A stretch of 64,000 nucleotides of DNA from Nitrososphaerales archaeon (GCA_030041295.1 JASHOD010000053.1:80629-144628); one strand, 5' to 3'. Counted from the stretch's first letter, positions 9,011-18,940 are shown. Numbers and translations are program-made. The notes: generated by a model not told the origin, from the sequence alone.

Positions 9011-9940
9011 ATGACGGTCGCAACGACTGCCGAGCAGCCGAAGGATCGTTCCAAGATAGGGAGCTTCCTGAATGGCGTGCGTAGACTCGCTTCACGACCT
9101 TCTTCGCTCATAGGCCTCGTAATTATTGTTGCATTCTATGGTTGGTCACTAGTAGAGGGAATAACACAACTTCTCGCCATCCTTCTTCACAAACCGAGCA
9201 TCGGCTGGATCTTACTTCCATACAATCCATTCTTGCAAAACCCCTCGATTATCTTACCTTTACCTCCTTCGTTAACTCATTTTATGGGAACAGACGAGCT
9301 CGGCCGTGATATCTTCAGCAGAGTTCTTTATGCTGCTCCAACAGACGCAGGAATATCTATCTTAGTAATTGCGGGAGGAATTACGATTGGAGGCCTAATT
9401 GGGTATCCAGCGGGCTACTTCGGAAGAGGAGTAGACGAAGCGGGCATGAGAGCAACAGATCTCTTTCTCGCGTTCCCTGCCTTGATTCTCGCCCTAACGA
9501 TCGAAGCTACCTTGGGAAGAAGTGTTGATTATGCGATTATCGCCCTCGTCGCAGTCTGGTGGCCTTCGTACGCTAGGTTGCTTCGTGGTGAGACTCTGAA
9601 AATAAAAAACATGAAATTTATTGACGCGGCTCTACTATCCGGGCTTTCTGATTTCGGGATAATTGGAAAACATGTCTTTAGGTCATCCCTCAATACTTTG
9701 ATCTCCTACGCCACAATTGATCTTGGGAACACAATCTTAGTCTATTCAATCCTAAGCTTTCTTGGGTTGGGAGTTCCACAACCGTATCCTGAATGGGGAA
9801 CAATCGTGGCAGAAGGCCTGAACTACTTTCCGCAATGGTGGTGGATTTCAATCATTCCTGGCACAGTAATCACGGTAATTGTTATCGGAGCTGCACTGCT
9901 CGGAGACGGTCTTCGAGACATGTTTGCGGGCGAGCTTTAG
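9011..9940 (+). CDS. dppC: ABC transporter permease, DppC/OppC type
   Basis: 309 residues. The FMGTDELGRDIFSRVLYA motif after the first periplasmic segment is the hallmark of DppC/OppC permeases; the EAA loop LLRGETLKIKNMKFIDAALLSG contacts the ATPases. The ATG directly abuts the dppB stop codon, so the two are translationally coupled. Partner of DppB in the membrane channel. Confidence 0.92.
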   Translation: MTVATTAEQPKDRSKIGSFLNGVRRLASRPSSLIGLVIIVAFYGWSLVEGITQLLAILLHKPSIGWILLPYNPFLQNPSIILPLPPSLTHFMGTDELGRDIFSRVLYAAPTDAGISILVIAGGITIGGLIGYPAGYFGRGVDEAGMRATDLFLAFPALILALTIEATLGRSVDYAIIALVAVWWPSYARLLRGETLKIKNMKFIDAALLSGLSDFGIIGKHVFRSSLNTLISYATIDLGNTILVYSILSFLGLGVPQPYPEWGTIVAEGLNYFPQWWWISIIPGTVITVIVIGAALLGDGLRDMFAGEL

Positions 9941-9969
9941 CGCAGAAACACAATAGGAGGCTGTATCGA

Positions 9970-10971
9970 ATGCCCGAGGCAATTTTAGAAGTTCAACACA
10001 TGAGCGTGGACTATAAAGTTCAATTCGGAAAGATCAGAGTATTGAAGGACGTCTCTCTGTCTCTAAAGCAGGGGGAAGTCTTGTCGCTCGTCGGCGAGAG
10101 CGGGTCTGGGAAGACGACTTTCGCCCTAGCTGTCGCCAAGCTCCTCGCTCCGAACTCCGTGGTCTCGAAAGATACCCACGTGTTCTTTCGTGGACGAGAC
10201 ATAATAAACGTCAAGAGGTCTGAAATGGACAAGATTCGGGGGACGGAAATCTTCATGATCTTTCAAAACCCATTCATGAGCTTGAATCCTCTTATGAGGA
10301 TTAAGGATCAGCTTGGAGAAGCAATGGCTGTCAGAAACAAACGTCATCGTCGCGACTCAGGAGAAAACAAAGAGCCAAAAGGAGTAGAGGAAGAGATTTC
10401 TTCAGTTCTGAAATCTGTGAGAATCGGGGATTCCAAAGAAATCATGGAGCGATACCCTCACCAACTCTCGGGTGGACAAAACCAGCGCATAATGCTCGCA
10501 ATGGCACTTGCTGAGCGACCTTCCCTTCTAATCGCGGACGAGCCTTCTACGGCGCTCGATGTCACGACGCAGGCGCAGGTTCTTGCCCTGATCAAGGAGG
10601 TTATCAAGAACACGGGGATGTCCATGATTTTCATCACCCACGACCTCGCAATAGCAGGTTCGATAAGCGACCGGATAGCAGTGCTTTACGGCGGCATGGT
10701 CCAGGAAATAGGGACTGCAAAGGATATCCTCTCGGATCCAAAACACCCTTACACCGTCGGTCTCATTGAAAGCATTCCTTCAAAGTCGAAAAAGGAAGGA
10801 CACCTCGAAGCTATCAAGGGTTCATACAATCCAGTCGGTCTCGAAAACATGTGTTTGTTCGCACCCCGATGCCCTCTTGCTCAAGGAATCTGCAGGGAGC
10901 AAGTGCCCGAGCTTGTGCGACTTCAAAGTGACCACTACGTCCGATGCGTAAATTACGTGGTAAAGAATTGA
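9970..10971 (+). CDS. dppD: Peptide ABC transporter ATP-binding protein, DppD/OppD type
   Basis: 333 residues from ATG 9970, which has an AGGAGG ribosome site 9 nt upstream; the frame extends further upstream into dppC but that part is not protein-like. Walker A GESGSGKTT, the Q-loop FQNPFMSLNP, signature LSGGQNQR and Walker B LLIADEPST are all intact. The C-terminal oligopeptide-transporter tail with the CLFAPRCPLAQGIC cysteine motif is present. Supplies ATP-driven energy to DppBC. Overlaps the next ATPase gene by a few nucleotides. Confidence 0.92.
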   Translation: MPEAILEVQHMSVDYKVQFGKIRVLKDVSLSLKQGEVLSLVGESGSGKTTFALAVAKLLAPNSVVSKDTHVFFRGRDIINVKRSEMDKIRGTEIFMIFQNPFMSLNPLMRIKDQLGEAMAVRNKRHRRDSGENKEPKGVEEEISSVLKSVRIGDSKEIMERYPHQLSGGQNQRIMLAMALAERPSLLIADEPSTALDVTTQAQVLALIKEVIKNTGMSMIFITHDLAIAGSISDRIAVLYGGMVQEIGTAKDILSDPKHPYTVGLIESIPSKSKKEGHLEAIKGSYNPVGLENMCLFAPRCPLAQGICREQVPELVRLQSDHYVRCVNYVVKN

Positions 10972-12026
10972 CAGCGGAGCTCAAGGAGTCAACGCTCGCG
11001 GGACTTGAGGAAGGCGACACGGGCGGAGCATTTCTTGAAGCTCGTCACGTGACAAAGCGGTTCTCTTTGCACAAGAGGGGATTTTGGACGCGACTCTTTT
11101 CACGTAGGAAAGCGGCTAACGGTGACCAAAAAGGCCGGTTCGTCAGCGCAGTCGACGATGTTTCACTTACCGTGAGCAGGGCGGAAACGCTTGTCTTGTT
11201 GGGCGAGAGCGGCTCTGGTAAGACGACTCTGGGGCGGTTGATGGTCGGTCTAGAGAGACTGGATATGGGTAAGATCTTTTTGGAGGGTAAAAAGGTCGGG
11301 TACGTACGAGATCGCAGCTCGGAACGGGGTAGGCTTCAAATGGTCTTCCAGGATCCCGGATCCTCGCTTGACCCTTACCTGAGCGTCGCGGATTGTGTTA
11401 GAGAACCTATCAGCAAGTCGCACGGGTCGAAATCCGAGGCGAATAGCAAAGTCAGAGAATGCCTCGGCCTGGTTGGTCTCGATGCCAACACTGTAATGTC
11501 CCGACGTACTTCGGAATTGAGCGGGGGCCAAAAGCAAAGAGTGGCAATTGCTCGGGCGATAATAAGCGAGCCGCAGGTCATCATCTTGGACGAGCCGACT
11601 TCCTCGATAGATGTATCGATTCAAGCACAGGTTCTGAATTTGCTGATCGATCTCCAGAAGATGAAGGACCTCACCTACGTGCTGATTACCCACGACCCAA
11701 ATGTGGCGAGGTTCATGGGTGACTACATTGCAGTAATGCATCTTGGCAAAATTGTCGAGTACGGAACGCCCGAGGGTCTACTCGCTAAACCGAAGCATCC
11801 TTACACACAGGCGCTACTTGCTTCCGCACCCAAACTTGGCGAGTTATTGCCGGCTTTTGCTGCGGTGTCGGCCGATCCGCAAAGTGTGATAGTTCTGCCT
11901 AAGGGCTGTCGTTACGAACCCCGATGCCCCTTCGCAATGTCAAAGTGCAAGGAGAGAGAGCCAAGGCTATCGCCCACAAGCGAAGAACCCACATCGCAAG
12001 TCTCGTGTTTTCTTTATCAGGAATAG
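10968..12026 (+). CDS. dppF: Peptide ABC transporter ATP-binding protein, DppF/OppF type
   Basis: About 352 residues. Walker A GESGSGKTT, signature LSGGQKQR and Walker B VIILDEPTSS are present, followed by the family tail with GCRYEPRCPFAMSKC. The TTG at 10968 overlaps the dppD stop as TTGA, the same coupling used elsewhere in this window (49374); an ATG at 10944 in the same frame would add eight residues and is a real alternative. It is the second ATPase of the importer. Its 3' end overlaps the convergent substrate-binding protein gene by 10 nt. Confidence 0.9.
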   Translation: MTAELKESTLAGLEEGDTGGAFLEARHVTKRFSLHKRGFWTRLFSRRKAANGDQKGRFVSAVDDVSLTVSRAETLVLLGESGSGKTTLGRLMVGLERLDMGKIFLEGKKVGYVRDRSSERGRLQMVFQDPGSSLDPYLSVADCVREPISKSHGSKSEANSKVRECLGLVGLDANTVMSRRTSELSGGQKQRVAIARAIISEPQVIILDEPTSSIDVSIQAQVLNLLIDLQKMKDLTYVLITHDPNVARFMGDYIAVMHLGKIVEYGTPEGLLAKPKHPYTQALLASAPKLGELLPAFAAVSADPQSVIVLPKGCRYEPRCPFAMSKCKEREPRLSPTSEEPTSQVSCFLYQE

Positions 12027-13999
12027 CCGATTAGCGGGAAGTAGTACCCGAGAGTTCCTACATTGTCGAAGACGCCTGTCACATAGGATCTCTGGACCCA
12101 GTATGGATCAATCGCATATATCCAAATGTCCGGAGCATCACTGTACATTTGGCTGTACACCTTTGTCACTGTTGAATTAATTTGCGCTGAATTCGTTAAG
12201 AACGGCAACGTCGAGGTGTAATTGTTGACTGATGTATTGTTGTACCAAGAAACATCGCCACTGATTCCTCCGTACTCGACATTACTGATTACGACCATAT
12301 CTTGGTAGACTGCGTCAGCCCAGCTTGGATACCAATACCAGATCAAGAGGCCCGGATAGCTCGAGGCTGTTCCAGGTTGCGATATGTCACTTTCTTCCGC
12401 TTGAGTCGTGACCCCATTTAATGTGTAAGTTAGCCCCACTGACGCAAACATAGTCACCATTTCTTGGGCTATCTTTGACTCTGCGGGGTCGTCTGTGGTA
12501 TATGTGATCGACAACGGAGGCAGAGCTTTACCCGAGGGATTGATTATGGTTCCATTTGGTAAAGTTACCTTGAAACCTGATGCTTGAAGATTTTGGAGAG
12601 CAAGCGTGGTATTCAAAGAGTACGGCGCGAGGTTACCTGGATTGTAATAAGGATAACCAGGCGCGATCGGTCCCACAAACTGCTCCGTGTATCCCATTCC
12701 CACAGTGCTTTGAATCTCTGTGTAGTTAATTGCGTAGACTATGGCTCTTCTAAAGTCTGTGTTATTGTATGGAAATTGCTCATTGTCCATCATACCCGTA
12801 AGAAATAGAAACTTTGGAGCCGAGGGCAGAGAATTCACTTCAATTCCGGAGGTTGATGCAAGTGTCGGGAGGTAATTTGGAGTTAGGGCAGGAAGCGTCA
12901 AAGGACCGACCAGTGATGCCGTATTCGAATCTATGCTTTCGATTATTGTAGATGAAGAAGTGGAATACTCCAAAATCACGACAGGGATTTTTGGAGTCGA
13001 GAGCATGATATTGGTTTGAGATGCGCTGAGTTTTGACGCCCAATAATTCGGATTTTCGACTAGTGTAGCAACCTCACCGGTAATATAAGACTGAACTACG
13101 TATGGGCCCGTTCCCATTGTATGGGTATTCACATAATCATTCTCAGAGTTAGGCGTCACGCCGCCGTTTGCATCAACGAAGGATGGGGCTACCATTCCGG
13201 CTCCAGGCACAGCGAGTACCTGAAGGAAATTCAGATATGGATTAACTAGGTTAAACTGAACAACGTAGTTGCTTTCTACTACGATAGCTTGGTGAGGATA
13301 GCTCATTATACTTTGTAGGGTTGTATTTGACGGATTGAAATTACTCAAGATTGTGGCGAGATCTTCTGCTGCTTGTTGCTGTCGTAACGTCGAATTTGTC
13401 GTAGACAACGAATAACCATTAGCGGCCAGCGCATTGTCGACACCCGCAGGCAAGTTATAACCAGTTGCCAACGCTGTTGTTCCGTTATAGATCAAATTAG
13501 TGAAGTAGGATGCACCGACTTGGTTCATCAAAACTGTTCTGTATATGTTGAACCATACGACGGAGGCGTTGAACGGTTGACCATTTTCGAAATATGCATT
13601 GTTCCTTATGTTGAAAGTGAAATTCTGGTAGGACGGAGAAACAGTCCAGTTCTCAGCTAGAATAGGAGCAAAGGATTGTAGACTCGTGTAATTAAACATC
13701 AGCAGACCTTGGTATGTGTTTACCATGATTTCGTCTTCCCCAGCAAAGAAACCAGCCGCGGGATCATAACTATTGGGAGGCTCGTTCTCCTCGACAACTA
13801 GTTGACTGCTGTTTGCAGGAGCACCTACGCTCGATGACGTGGTGGAAGTAGTAGCAGTAGTGGTGGAACTCGTAGTATGCAATAGAGTAATTGCAGCATA
13901 ACCTGAAACAGCTATGATTATTACTACAACGACGACCACGGCGATGACTACTGTCCGGCTTATTGCCGACCTCATTCTGCTCATTATACTCTTGTGCAT
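12017..13999 (-). CDS. Extracellular solute-binding protein, family 5 (peptide/nickel type)
   Basis: 660 residues. The N-terminus has a basic stretch and one long hydrophobic segment (about residues 15-38), then a Ser/Thr-rich linker (about 42-62) and a family-5 binding domain (DEIMVNTYQGLL, TMGTGPYVVQSY, DFRRAIVYAINYTEI). There is no lipobox Cys, so the protein is probably held by its uncleaved N-terminal helix, as in many archaeal binding proteins. A TTAATTATTC box about 27 bp upstream of 13999 fits a leaderless start. It faces the DppBCDF operon tail-to-tail with a 10-nt overlap and is almost certainly its substrate-capture subunit, although transcribed separately. Confidence 0.9.
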   Translation of the reverse strand: MHKSIMSRMRSAISRTVVIAVVVVVVIIIAVSGYAAITLLHTTSSTTTATTSTTSSSVGAPANSSQLVVEENEPPNSYDPAAGFFAGEDEIMVNTYQGLLMFNYTSLQSFAPILAENWTVSPSYQNFTFNIRNNAYFENGQPFNASVVWFNIYRTVLMNQVGASYFTNLIYNGTTALATGYNLPAGVDNALAANGYSLSTTNSTLRQQQAAEDLATILSNFNPSNTTLQSIMSYPHQAIVVESNYVVQFNLVNPYLNFLQVLAVPGAGMVAPSFVDANGGVTPNSENDYVNTHTMGTGPYVVQSYITGEVATLVENPNYWASKLSASQTNIMLSTPKIPVVILEYSTSSSTIIESIDSNTASLVGPLTLPALTPNYLPTLASTSGIEVNSLPSAPKFLFLTGMMDNEQFPYNNTDFRRAIVYAINYTEIQSTVGMGYTEQFVGPIAPGYPYYNPGNLAPYSLNTTLALQNLQASGFKVTLPNGTIINPSGKALPPLSITYTTDDPAESKIAQEMVTMFASVGLTYTLNGVTTQAEESDISQPGTASSYPGLLIWYWYPSWADAVYQDMVVISNVEYGGISGDVSWYNNTSVNNYTSTLPFLTNSAQINSTVTKVYSQMYSDAPDIWIYAIDPYWVQRSYVTGVFDNVGTLGYYFPLIGYS

Positions 14000-14195
14000 T
14001 GCTTTCTACAGAATGAGCGGGAATAATTAAGAATTTGCACTAAGACTAAATTAACAAATGACGAGGCGAAGCAATCGAATTTTCCAACACTAAACCTTGG
14101 CGAAAGGTCTGAATTATGGGCATCGAGTGAATCATGGATGAGGTTTGATCTTTAAAACTAGGTAAAATAACAGGTTAGGTTGTGAATTTTCTACC

Positions 14196-15437
14196 TTGGC
14201 GAAGACGGACGTAATTTCAAAGATATCTTCGGGTATTGATCGAGATTCCACGAAGATCCAGGATTTCTTCGTGAAGATGCTCAAGATCAATTCAGTAAAT
14301 CCAGGGATGGGCGGGCCAGGTGAAACGGCACGGGCAAATTTCATCCAATCTTACCTTTCGGCTGAAGGATTCGACGTTCAAAGAGTTGAAGTTCCAGATC
14401 CTGATTACAAAGAGAAGTTTCGACCGAACATCTACGCGAAACTCGAGGGATCGAACAAATCAAAGACCCTGTGGTTTCTAGCCCACATGGATACTGTTCC
14501 CGAAGGGAGCAGGGAACTGTGGAACAGCGACCCGTTTGAACCCGTGATAAAGGACGGCAAGATTTACGCGAGAGGAGCTGAAGACAACGGTCAATCGCTC
14601 GTTGCTAGCCTCTTTGCTCTTAGGGCACTAAAAAATTCGGGCGAGAAACTTCCTTTCAACGTTGGTGTATGGTGCGTCGCTGATGAAGAAAATGGAAGCA
14701 GATACGGTGTGAAATATCTCCTTGAGCACGGAGGACTATTCGGCCCGAAAGACCTTGTTGTCGTCCCCGACGCCGGTTTCCCCGACGGAGACAAGATCGA
14801 GCTTGCGGAGAAGAACCTGCTCTGGCTCAAGTTTGTCGTTCACGGAAAACAGGTACACGCAAGTCTACCAAGTAAGGGACGAAACGCTCACCGCATTGGA
14901 ATGAGACTTGCGCTGGAACTGGACAGGATGCTACACGAGAAATATACGAAGAAGGACGATATCTTTGACGAAATTCACTCCACGTTTGAACCGACGAAGG
15001 TGGATCCAAATGTTGGAAATGTAAACACAATACCGGGGGTAGACACTTTCTATTTTGATTGCAGGGTACTTCCCGAGTACACTTTGGACGATGTCCTCGC
15101 TGACATATACAATACGGTTGACCAATTCAAGGAAAAATACAAGACCGAAATCAACCTCCAAATACTAAACAAGGAAGATGCGGGCCCGGCGACCTCGGAA
15201 TCAAGCGAGGTCTCAAAGTTACTGGGAAGCGCGATAAAGGCAGTGACGAGGAAGGAGCCGGAATATGTCGGAATCGGAGGTCAGACGGTGGGGAACTTGT
15301 TTAGGCAAAAGGGACTTGCGACTGCAGTGTGGAGTACGGTCGACGACGTGCCTCACGAGCCGAACGAGTATTCCAAATTCGAGAACCTGATTTCGGACGC
15401 AAAAGTGTTCGCCGCGATGCCCATAGTTGCAAGCTGA
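14196..15437 (+). CDS. M20 family metallopeptidase/amidohydrolase
   Basis: 413 residues with the M20 dimetal motifs: HMDTVPEG, ARGAEDNGQ, DEENGS (catalytic and metal Glu), VVPDAG and, near the end, VPHEPNEY. The lid/dimerisation domain sits around residues 210-325 (HGKQVHASLPSKG). Relatives are annotated as succinyl-diaminopimelate desuccinylase, acylase or N-carbamoyl amino-acid hydrolase; which one cannot be settled here. The TTG start gives a normal N-terminus; a TTTAAAA box lies about 43 bp upstream. Given the DUF917 and Dpp genes nearby, hydrolysis of imported peptides or N-carbamoyl amino acids is likely. Confidence 0.87.
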   Translation: MAKTDVISKISSGIDRDSTKIQDFFVKMLKINSVNPGMGGPGETARANFIQSYLSAEGFDVQRVEVPDPDYKEKFRPNIYAKLEGSNKSKTLWFLAHMDTVPEGSRELWNSDPFEPVIKDGKIYARGAEDNGQSLVASLFALRALKNSGEKLPFNVGVWCVADEENGSRYGVKYLLEHGGLFGPKDLVVVPDAGFPDGDKIELAEKNLLWLKFVVHGKQVHASLPSKGRNAHRIGMRLALELDRMLHEKYTKKDDIFDEIHSTFEPTKVDPNVGNVNTIPGVDTFYFDCRVLPEYTLDDVLADIYNTVDQFKEKYKTEINLQILNKEDAGPATSESSEVSKLLGSAIKAVTRKEPEYVGIGGQTVGNLFRQKGLATAVWSTVDDVPHEPNEYSKFENLISDAKVFAAMPIVAS

Positions 15438-15470
15438 AACTAGATCAATACGCTAGAGGAAGACAAGTCG

Positions 15471-16907
15471 TTAGTCGATATTCGTCTCTAGTTCTTTCAT
15501 GTTGTAGACGACACATTTAATCTCGGTCATTGCTTCGATTGCATTCCTCGCTCCTTCTCGACCCAGTCCACTTCCTTTGAAGCCACCAAAGGGCATCATG
15601 TCAACTCGAAAGTCGGAGCTTTCGTTCACCATTATTGTGCCGAATTGAAGAGTCCTTATAGCGTATAGCACATTCTCCATTTTATGCGTAAAGATACCAG
15701 CCTGCAAACCGTAATCGCTGTCATTTGAAATCGAGCAGGCTTCTTTGATATTCGCGAACTTGATTAGTATCGAAACAGGTCCAAATACCTCCTGGCAAGA
15801 AATCTTCGCAGAGGACGGGACGTCTTCAAAGAGCGTAGGCTCGAAGAAAGAGCCGGATCTATGACCCCCAAAGAGCAATTTACCCCCTCGGTCTCGAGCC
15901 TCTTTCACCCATTCCTCAACCCTTTTCGCGCTATCTTCAGAGATCATCGGCCCCATGTCCGAAGATTCGGACCTTGGGTCGCCCATCTTTAATTCCGAGA
16001 CTTTTTGTATGAACTTCTCCTTGAATTCGCCATAAACGTCTTCATGAATTAAGATCCGCTGGGCATGGAGGCAGTTCTGACCTTGAAACGAATATGCCGC
16101 GCCGACTAGATTCTTTGCGACGCGATCCAAATCCACAACCGGGCACACAATATTAGGGCAATTACTGCCTAGCTCCATAAGCATTTTCTTCGCACCTGCA
16201 GCTTTTGCGATGGCATCGCCAGTATCCTTTCCGCCAGTGAAAGAGATCACCCTTACTGCCGGGTTTGATGCAATGGCCGGGACCAGCGACCTCCCACTTC
16301 CCGTCAAGACACTCAATGCCCCTTTAGGGATACCCGCATCAAGAAACATCTCGCACACTCTTATCGCGGCAAGCGGTGTTAATGACGAGGGCTTGAACAC
16401 CACAGAATTGCCTGCGGCGAAGGCTGGACCCATCTTATGTGCAAATAGCACGAGCGGGTTATTGAATGCAGAGACTGCGCCGACTACCCCAACTGGCACA
16501 CGAAACCAATAGCCATGTCGACCAGTGCCTCGTGCATCGGCGTCAAATGTTTGGGATTCGCCAGCCATTCTCAGAGCATCGGTAGCGTACATCTTGAGAA
16601 TGTTCGAAGCCCGTCTTACTTCGAATCCTGCGTCGCGAATGCACATTCCGGCTTCGCGAACGAGAATGTTGGCTAACTTACTTTCCTCCTTGAGCATCAA
16701 GTCGGCCACTTTTTCCAAGATCTCTCGCCTTTCATAAGTAGAGAGCGCAGCGACCTCTGAAGTTGCTTTTAGAGCGGCGGCTATCGCGATGTCAGCGTCG
16801 CTAGGCGTCAGAGAGGGAAGGCTTTCAAGCTTCTCGAAATTGAACTTGTCAAACACGTCGAATTTCTCCTCCTTTTCGACGAGTTCCCCGGCCAAGGATA
16901 TTTTCAA
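15471..16907 (-). CDS. NAD(P)-dependent aldehyde dehydrogenase
   Basis: 478 residues of the ALDH superfamily. The catalytic Cys is in GQNCLHAQRI, the general-base Glu in LMELGSNCPN, and the cofactor-binding SFTGGKDTGD and NNPLVLF stretches are intact; the C-terminal MPFGGFKGSGLGREG completes the fold. It oxidises an aldehyde to the acid in the cytoplasm; lactaldehyde, glyceraldehyde-3-phosphate or succinate-semialdehyde-type substrates are possible. Convergent with the M20 gene. A TTTAACA box lies about 39 bp upstream. Confidence 0.9.
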   Translation of the reverse strand: MKISLAGELVEKEEKFDVFDKFNFEKLESLPSLTPSDADIAIAAALKATSEVAALSTYERREILEKVADLMLKEESKLANILVREAGMCIRDAGFEVRRASNILKMYATDALRMAGESQTFDADARGTGRHGYWFRVPVGVVGAVSAFNNPLVLFAHKMGPAFAAGNSVVFKPSSLTPLAAIRVCEMFLDAGIPKGALSVLTGSGRSLVPAIASNPAVRVISFTGGKDTGDAIAKAAGAKKMLMELGSNCPNIVCPVVDLDRVAKNLVGAAYSFQGQNCLHAQRILIHEDVYGEFKEKFIQKVSELKMGDPRSESSDMGPMISEDSAKRVEEWVKEARDRGGKLLFGGHRSGSFFEPTLFEDVPSSAKISCQEVFGPVSILIKFANIKEACSISNDSDYGLQAGIFTHKMENVLYAIRTLQFGTIMVNESSDFRVDMMPFGGFKGSGLGREGARNAIEAMTEIKCVVYNMKELETNID

Positions 16908-17078
16908 AAGAAATTCATCACTGCATATTCGGGAACAACCAAGTGTTAAAAGAAGGTTTTGGGTTTATGTCTGAGTAATTTTTTATTTCCGCCCTTCAAT
17001 AGCTCCCTTCCGCGTATCAGTGCGAAGATGCATGTCTAGCCGCAAACTTTGAATTATCCCGTGGTACTGTAAGAATCT

Positions 17079-17747
17079 ATGCCACAAAAGAGGGTTGGAG
17101 TAATAGGAAGCGGCCCCGTCGGACAGAAACTTGCAAGCGCTTTTTCGAGCCTCGGTTACGAAACGGAGATTGGTTCTCGCAACCCGGAGAAGTTGAAGGA
17201 CTTTATCGCGCAAAGCGGCGGGCGTATTACCGCCGGGACCTTTGATCAGACCGCGGCATTCGGTGATATTCTTGTTCTTGCTACGCACGGCGAAGCAACG
17301 GAAAGTGCGATTGATTTGGCTAATCCAAAGAACTTCGCCCAAAAGGTCGTAATTGACGCATCGAACCCGCTTGACTTCTCCAAGGGGATGCCGCCGGGGA
17401 TTCCCGCGAAGTATTCAATGAAATCGCTCGGAGAGCACGTCCAGGAAAAGCTGGGCGACGCGAAGGTCGTGAAGTGCTTCAATACAGTTCCAAACGAGAT
17501 AATGTTTCGACCAAAATTCGAGGAAACGAGTATGCTCATCTGCGGAAATGATTCAGTCGCGAAGAAGGAGATAACTCGAATTTTGAAAGAGTTCGGGTGG
17601 GCTGGGTCTATAGACATAGGCGGGATAGATAACGCCAAGTGGCTTGAGGCCCTCGTGCCGCTGTGGGTTCGCGGAGCTCTTGCGACTGGAAACTTTTCAT
17701 CAATGTTCAAATTCGTCCAAACCGAAGCACAATCGACTAGACGCTAA
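17079..17747 (+). CDS. F420H2:NADP oxidoreductase-like NAD(P)-binding protein
   Basis: 222 residues with an N-terminal Rossmann motif VIGSGPVGQKLA and SRNPEKL at the end of strand 2, as in F420-dependent NADP reductases and NPD-type proteins. DASNPLDF and VVKCFNTVP are further family motifs. It would bind NADP(H) and possibly F420 or another small redox partner in the cytoplasm. Usual family length. Divergent from the aldehyde dehydrogenase, so the two may share control. Whether it truly uses F420 cannot be seen. Confidence 0.78.
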   Translation: MPQKRVGVIGSGPVGQKLASAFSSLGYETEIGSRNPEKLKDFIAQSGGRITAGTFDQTAAFGDILVLATHGEATESAIDLANPKNFAQKVVIDASNPLDFSKGMPPGIPAKYSMKSLGEHVQEKLGDAKVVKCFNTVPNEIMFRPKFEETSMLICGNDSVAKKEITRILKEFGWAGSIDIGGIDNAKWLEALVPLWVRGALATGNFSSMFKFVQTEAQSTRR

Positions 17748-17880
17748 CTTCTTGCAATTGCTTGCTCGTAAGCAAAGTCTTCGCCGAAGTGAGAGGGTTC
17801 ATTATGGTAAGGGATGGGCTCAGGTAGGGCCTTGTAGTAGTACTTTCCCAAACCTGCATCGGAATTCTGATTTTTCTAGA

Positions 17881-18360
17881 CTACTGAGTGCGCACAGTGG
17901 TTGTGCCGTTGCATTGGCTTCCACCGGTAAAAGTTGCCTTCAACATAATCAAGTACGCCTTATTTTGAGCGAGAGAGATACTTGACATCATAGGAAATGT
18001 GCTGCTCGAGGCGGAATAAGTGAGAGAATACTCGTAATGATAGTTTCCTCCTGCTAGAGGAGTCAGCATCGATTTTATCATGGAATAGTTTTCAGATCCG
18101 ATATAGGTTCCGTTGATGTAGAGGGCCAACGTAGAGATCTGCGTATGAGATTCAAACTTCACTGTTCCCGTGAGGCTAGTGGTCTGCGCGTTCAAAGAAA
18201 AAGAGTTGAGCGTTATAATGTCCGGATTTGAAGTAGAAGTCGGAAAATAAAAAATGTAGTATGCCGCAGCGGCAATGGCAATGATTACGGCTACGAGGAA
18301 TATTATTCCTACACGCGCGACAGCACTTCTCCTTTTGTCCCTCAAATTCGAGACCAGCAT
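17881..18360 (-). CDS. Single-helix membrane-anchored secreted protein
   Basis: 159 residues: a short basic N-terminus, one strongly hydrophobic helix (about residues 17-38), then an extracytoplasmic beta-rich domain with NGTYIG and several Asn-x-Ser/Thr sequons. No named domain recognised. The architecture resembles small archaeal surface or pilin-like proteins, but no class III signal peptide is evident. A TATA-like CTTAAATACA box at 18381-18390 is about 26 bp upstream of the ATG, so the mRNA is probably leaderless. Confidence 0.65.
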   Translation of the reverse strand: MLVSNLRDKRRSAVARVGIIFLVAVIIAIAAAAYYIFYFPTSTSNPDIITLNSFSLNAQTTSLTGTVKFESHTQISTLALYINGTYIGSENYSMIKSMLTPLAGGNYHYEYSLTYSASSSTFPMMSSISLAQNKAYLIMLKATFTGGSQCNGTTTVRTQ

Positions 18361-18380
18361 CTCAGACCTAGGCTTTTTTT

Positions 18381-18390
18381 TGTATTTAAG
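18381..18390 (-). promoter_or_regulatory. TATA-like box of the 17881-18360 gene
   Basis: Minus strand CTTAAATACA, centred about 26 bp upstream of the ATG at 18360, the spacing expected for a leaderless archaeal transcript. Confidence 0.45.
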
Positions 18391-18463
18391 AACGATACAT
18401 GACCGTCAAGAATGATAATTCGGCTGTTTGGGCGTATTTCCTCTTTTTCCCGTTCAAAGAAAG

Positions 18464-18940
18464 CTATCTTCTTCGTCTTACTTTCAGGTATGTCGACAAC
18501 GGAACCGCAGTTGAAAGATTTCTCATTACTTGGTGGATATACGATTCTTCAAAGATATCGTTCAACGTCCGGGGTATCTTGTCTGTGAATACCTGATCCG
18601 CATACCATTTCGACCCGAACTGTGCCAAAGTCATTAGAATGGGCAGAACATCCCTGCCTTTCTCGGTTAAATCCCATTTCAGGAAATTCCGACCGCTGTC
18701 GCTCACTATAATAAAACCTTCTTGCTCGAGTTCCTTCAGCTTCATGGAGAGGACACGCCTTGTGAGGCCTGGAGTCACTTTGAGCATCTCGTTGAACCTG
18801 TGCTTTCCGAAGAGCTCAATATTCCTCAGTATGAGCAGTGACCATTTGCGACCGAGTACACCGAGACTGGCCTGGACGGGACAGTTTTCGAATTCCACTT
18901 TGAGCTTCGCAGGGTGCACTTGCTGTTGTTGTTCTATCAT
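18464..18940 (-). CDS. HxlR-family winged-helix transcriptional regulator
   Basis: 158 residues. CPVQASLGVLGRKWSLLILRNI followed by the recognition helix region TPGLTRRVLSMKLKELEQEGFI is the typical HxlR DNA-binding domain, including the N-terminal Cys used for redox or aldehyde sensing in some members. It binds DNA as a dimer. Divergent from the Asp-box protein at 19101 and upstream of the small membrane protein at 17881, either of which may be a target. Confidence 0.88.
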   Translation of the reverse strand: MIEQQQQVHPAKLKVEFENCPVQASLGVLGRKWSLLILRNIELFGKHRFNEMLKVTPGLTRRVLSMKLKELEQEGFIIVSDSGRNFLKWDLTEKGRDVLPILMTLAQFGSKWYADQVFTDKIPRTLNDIFEESYIHQVMRNLSTAVPLSTYLKVRRRR

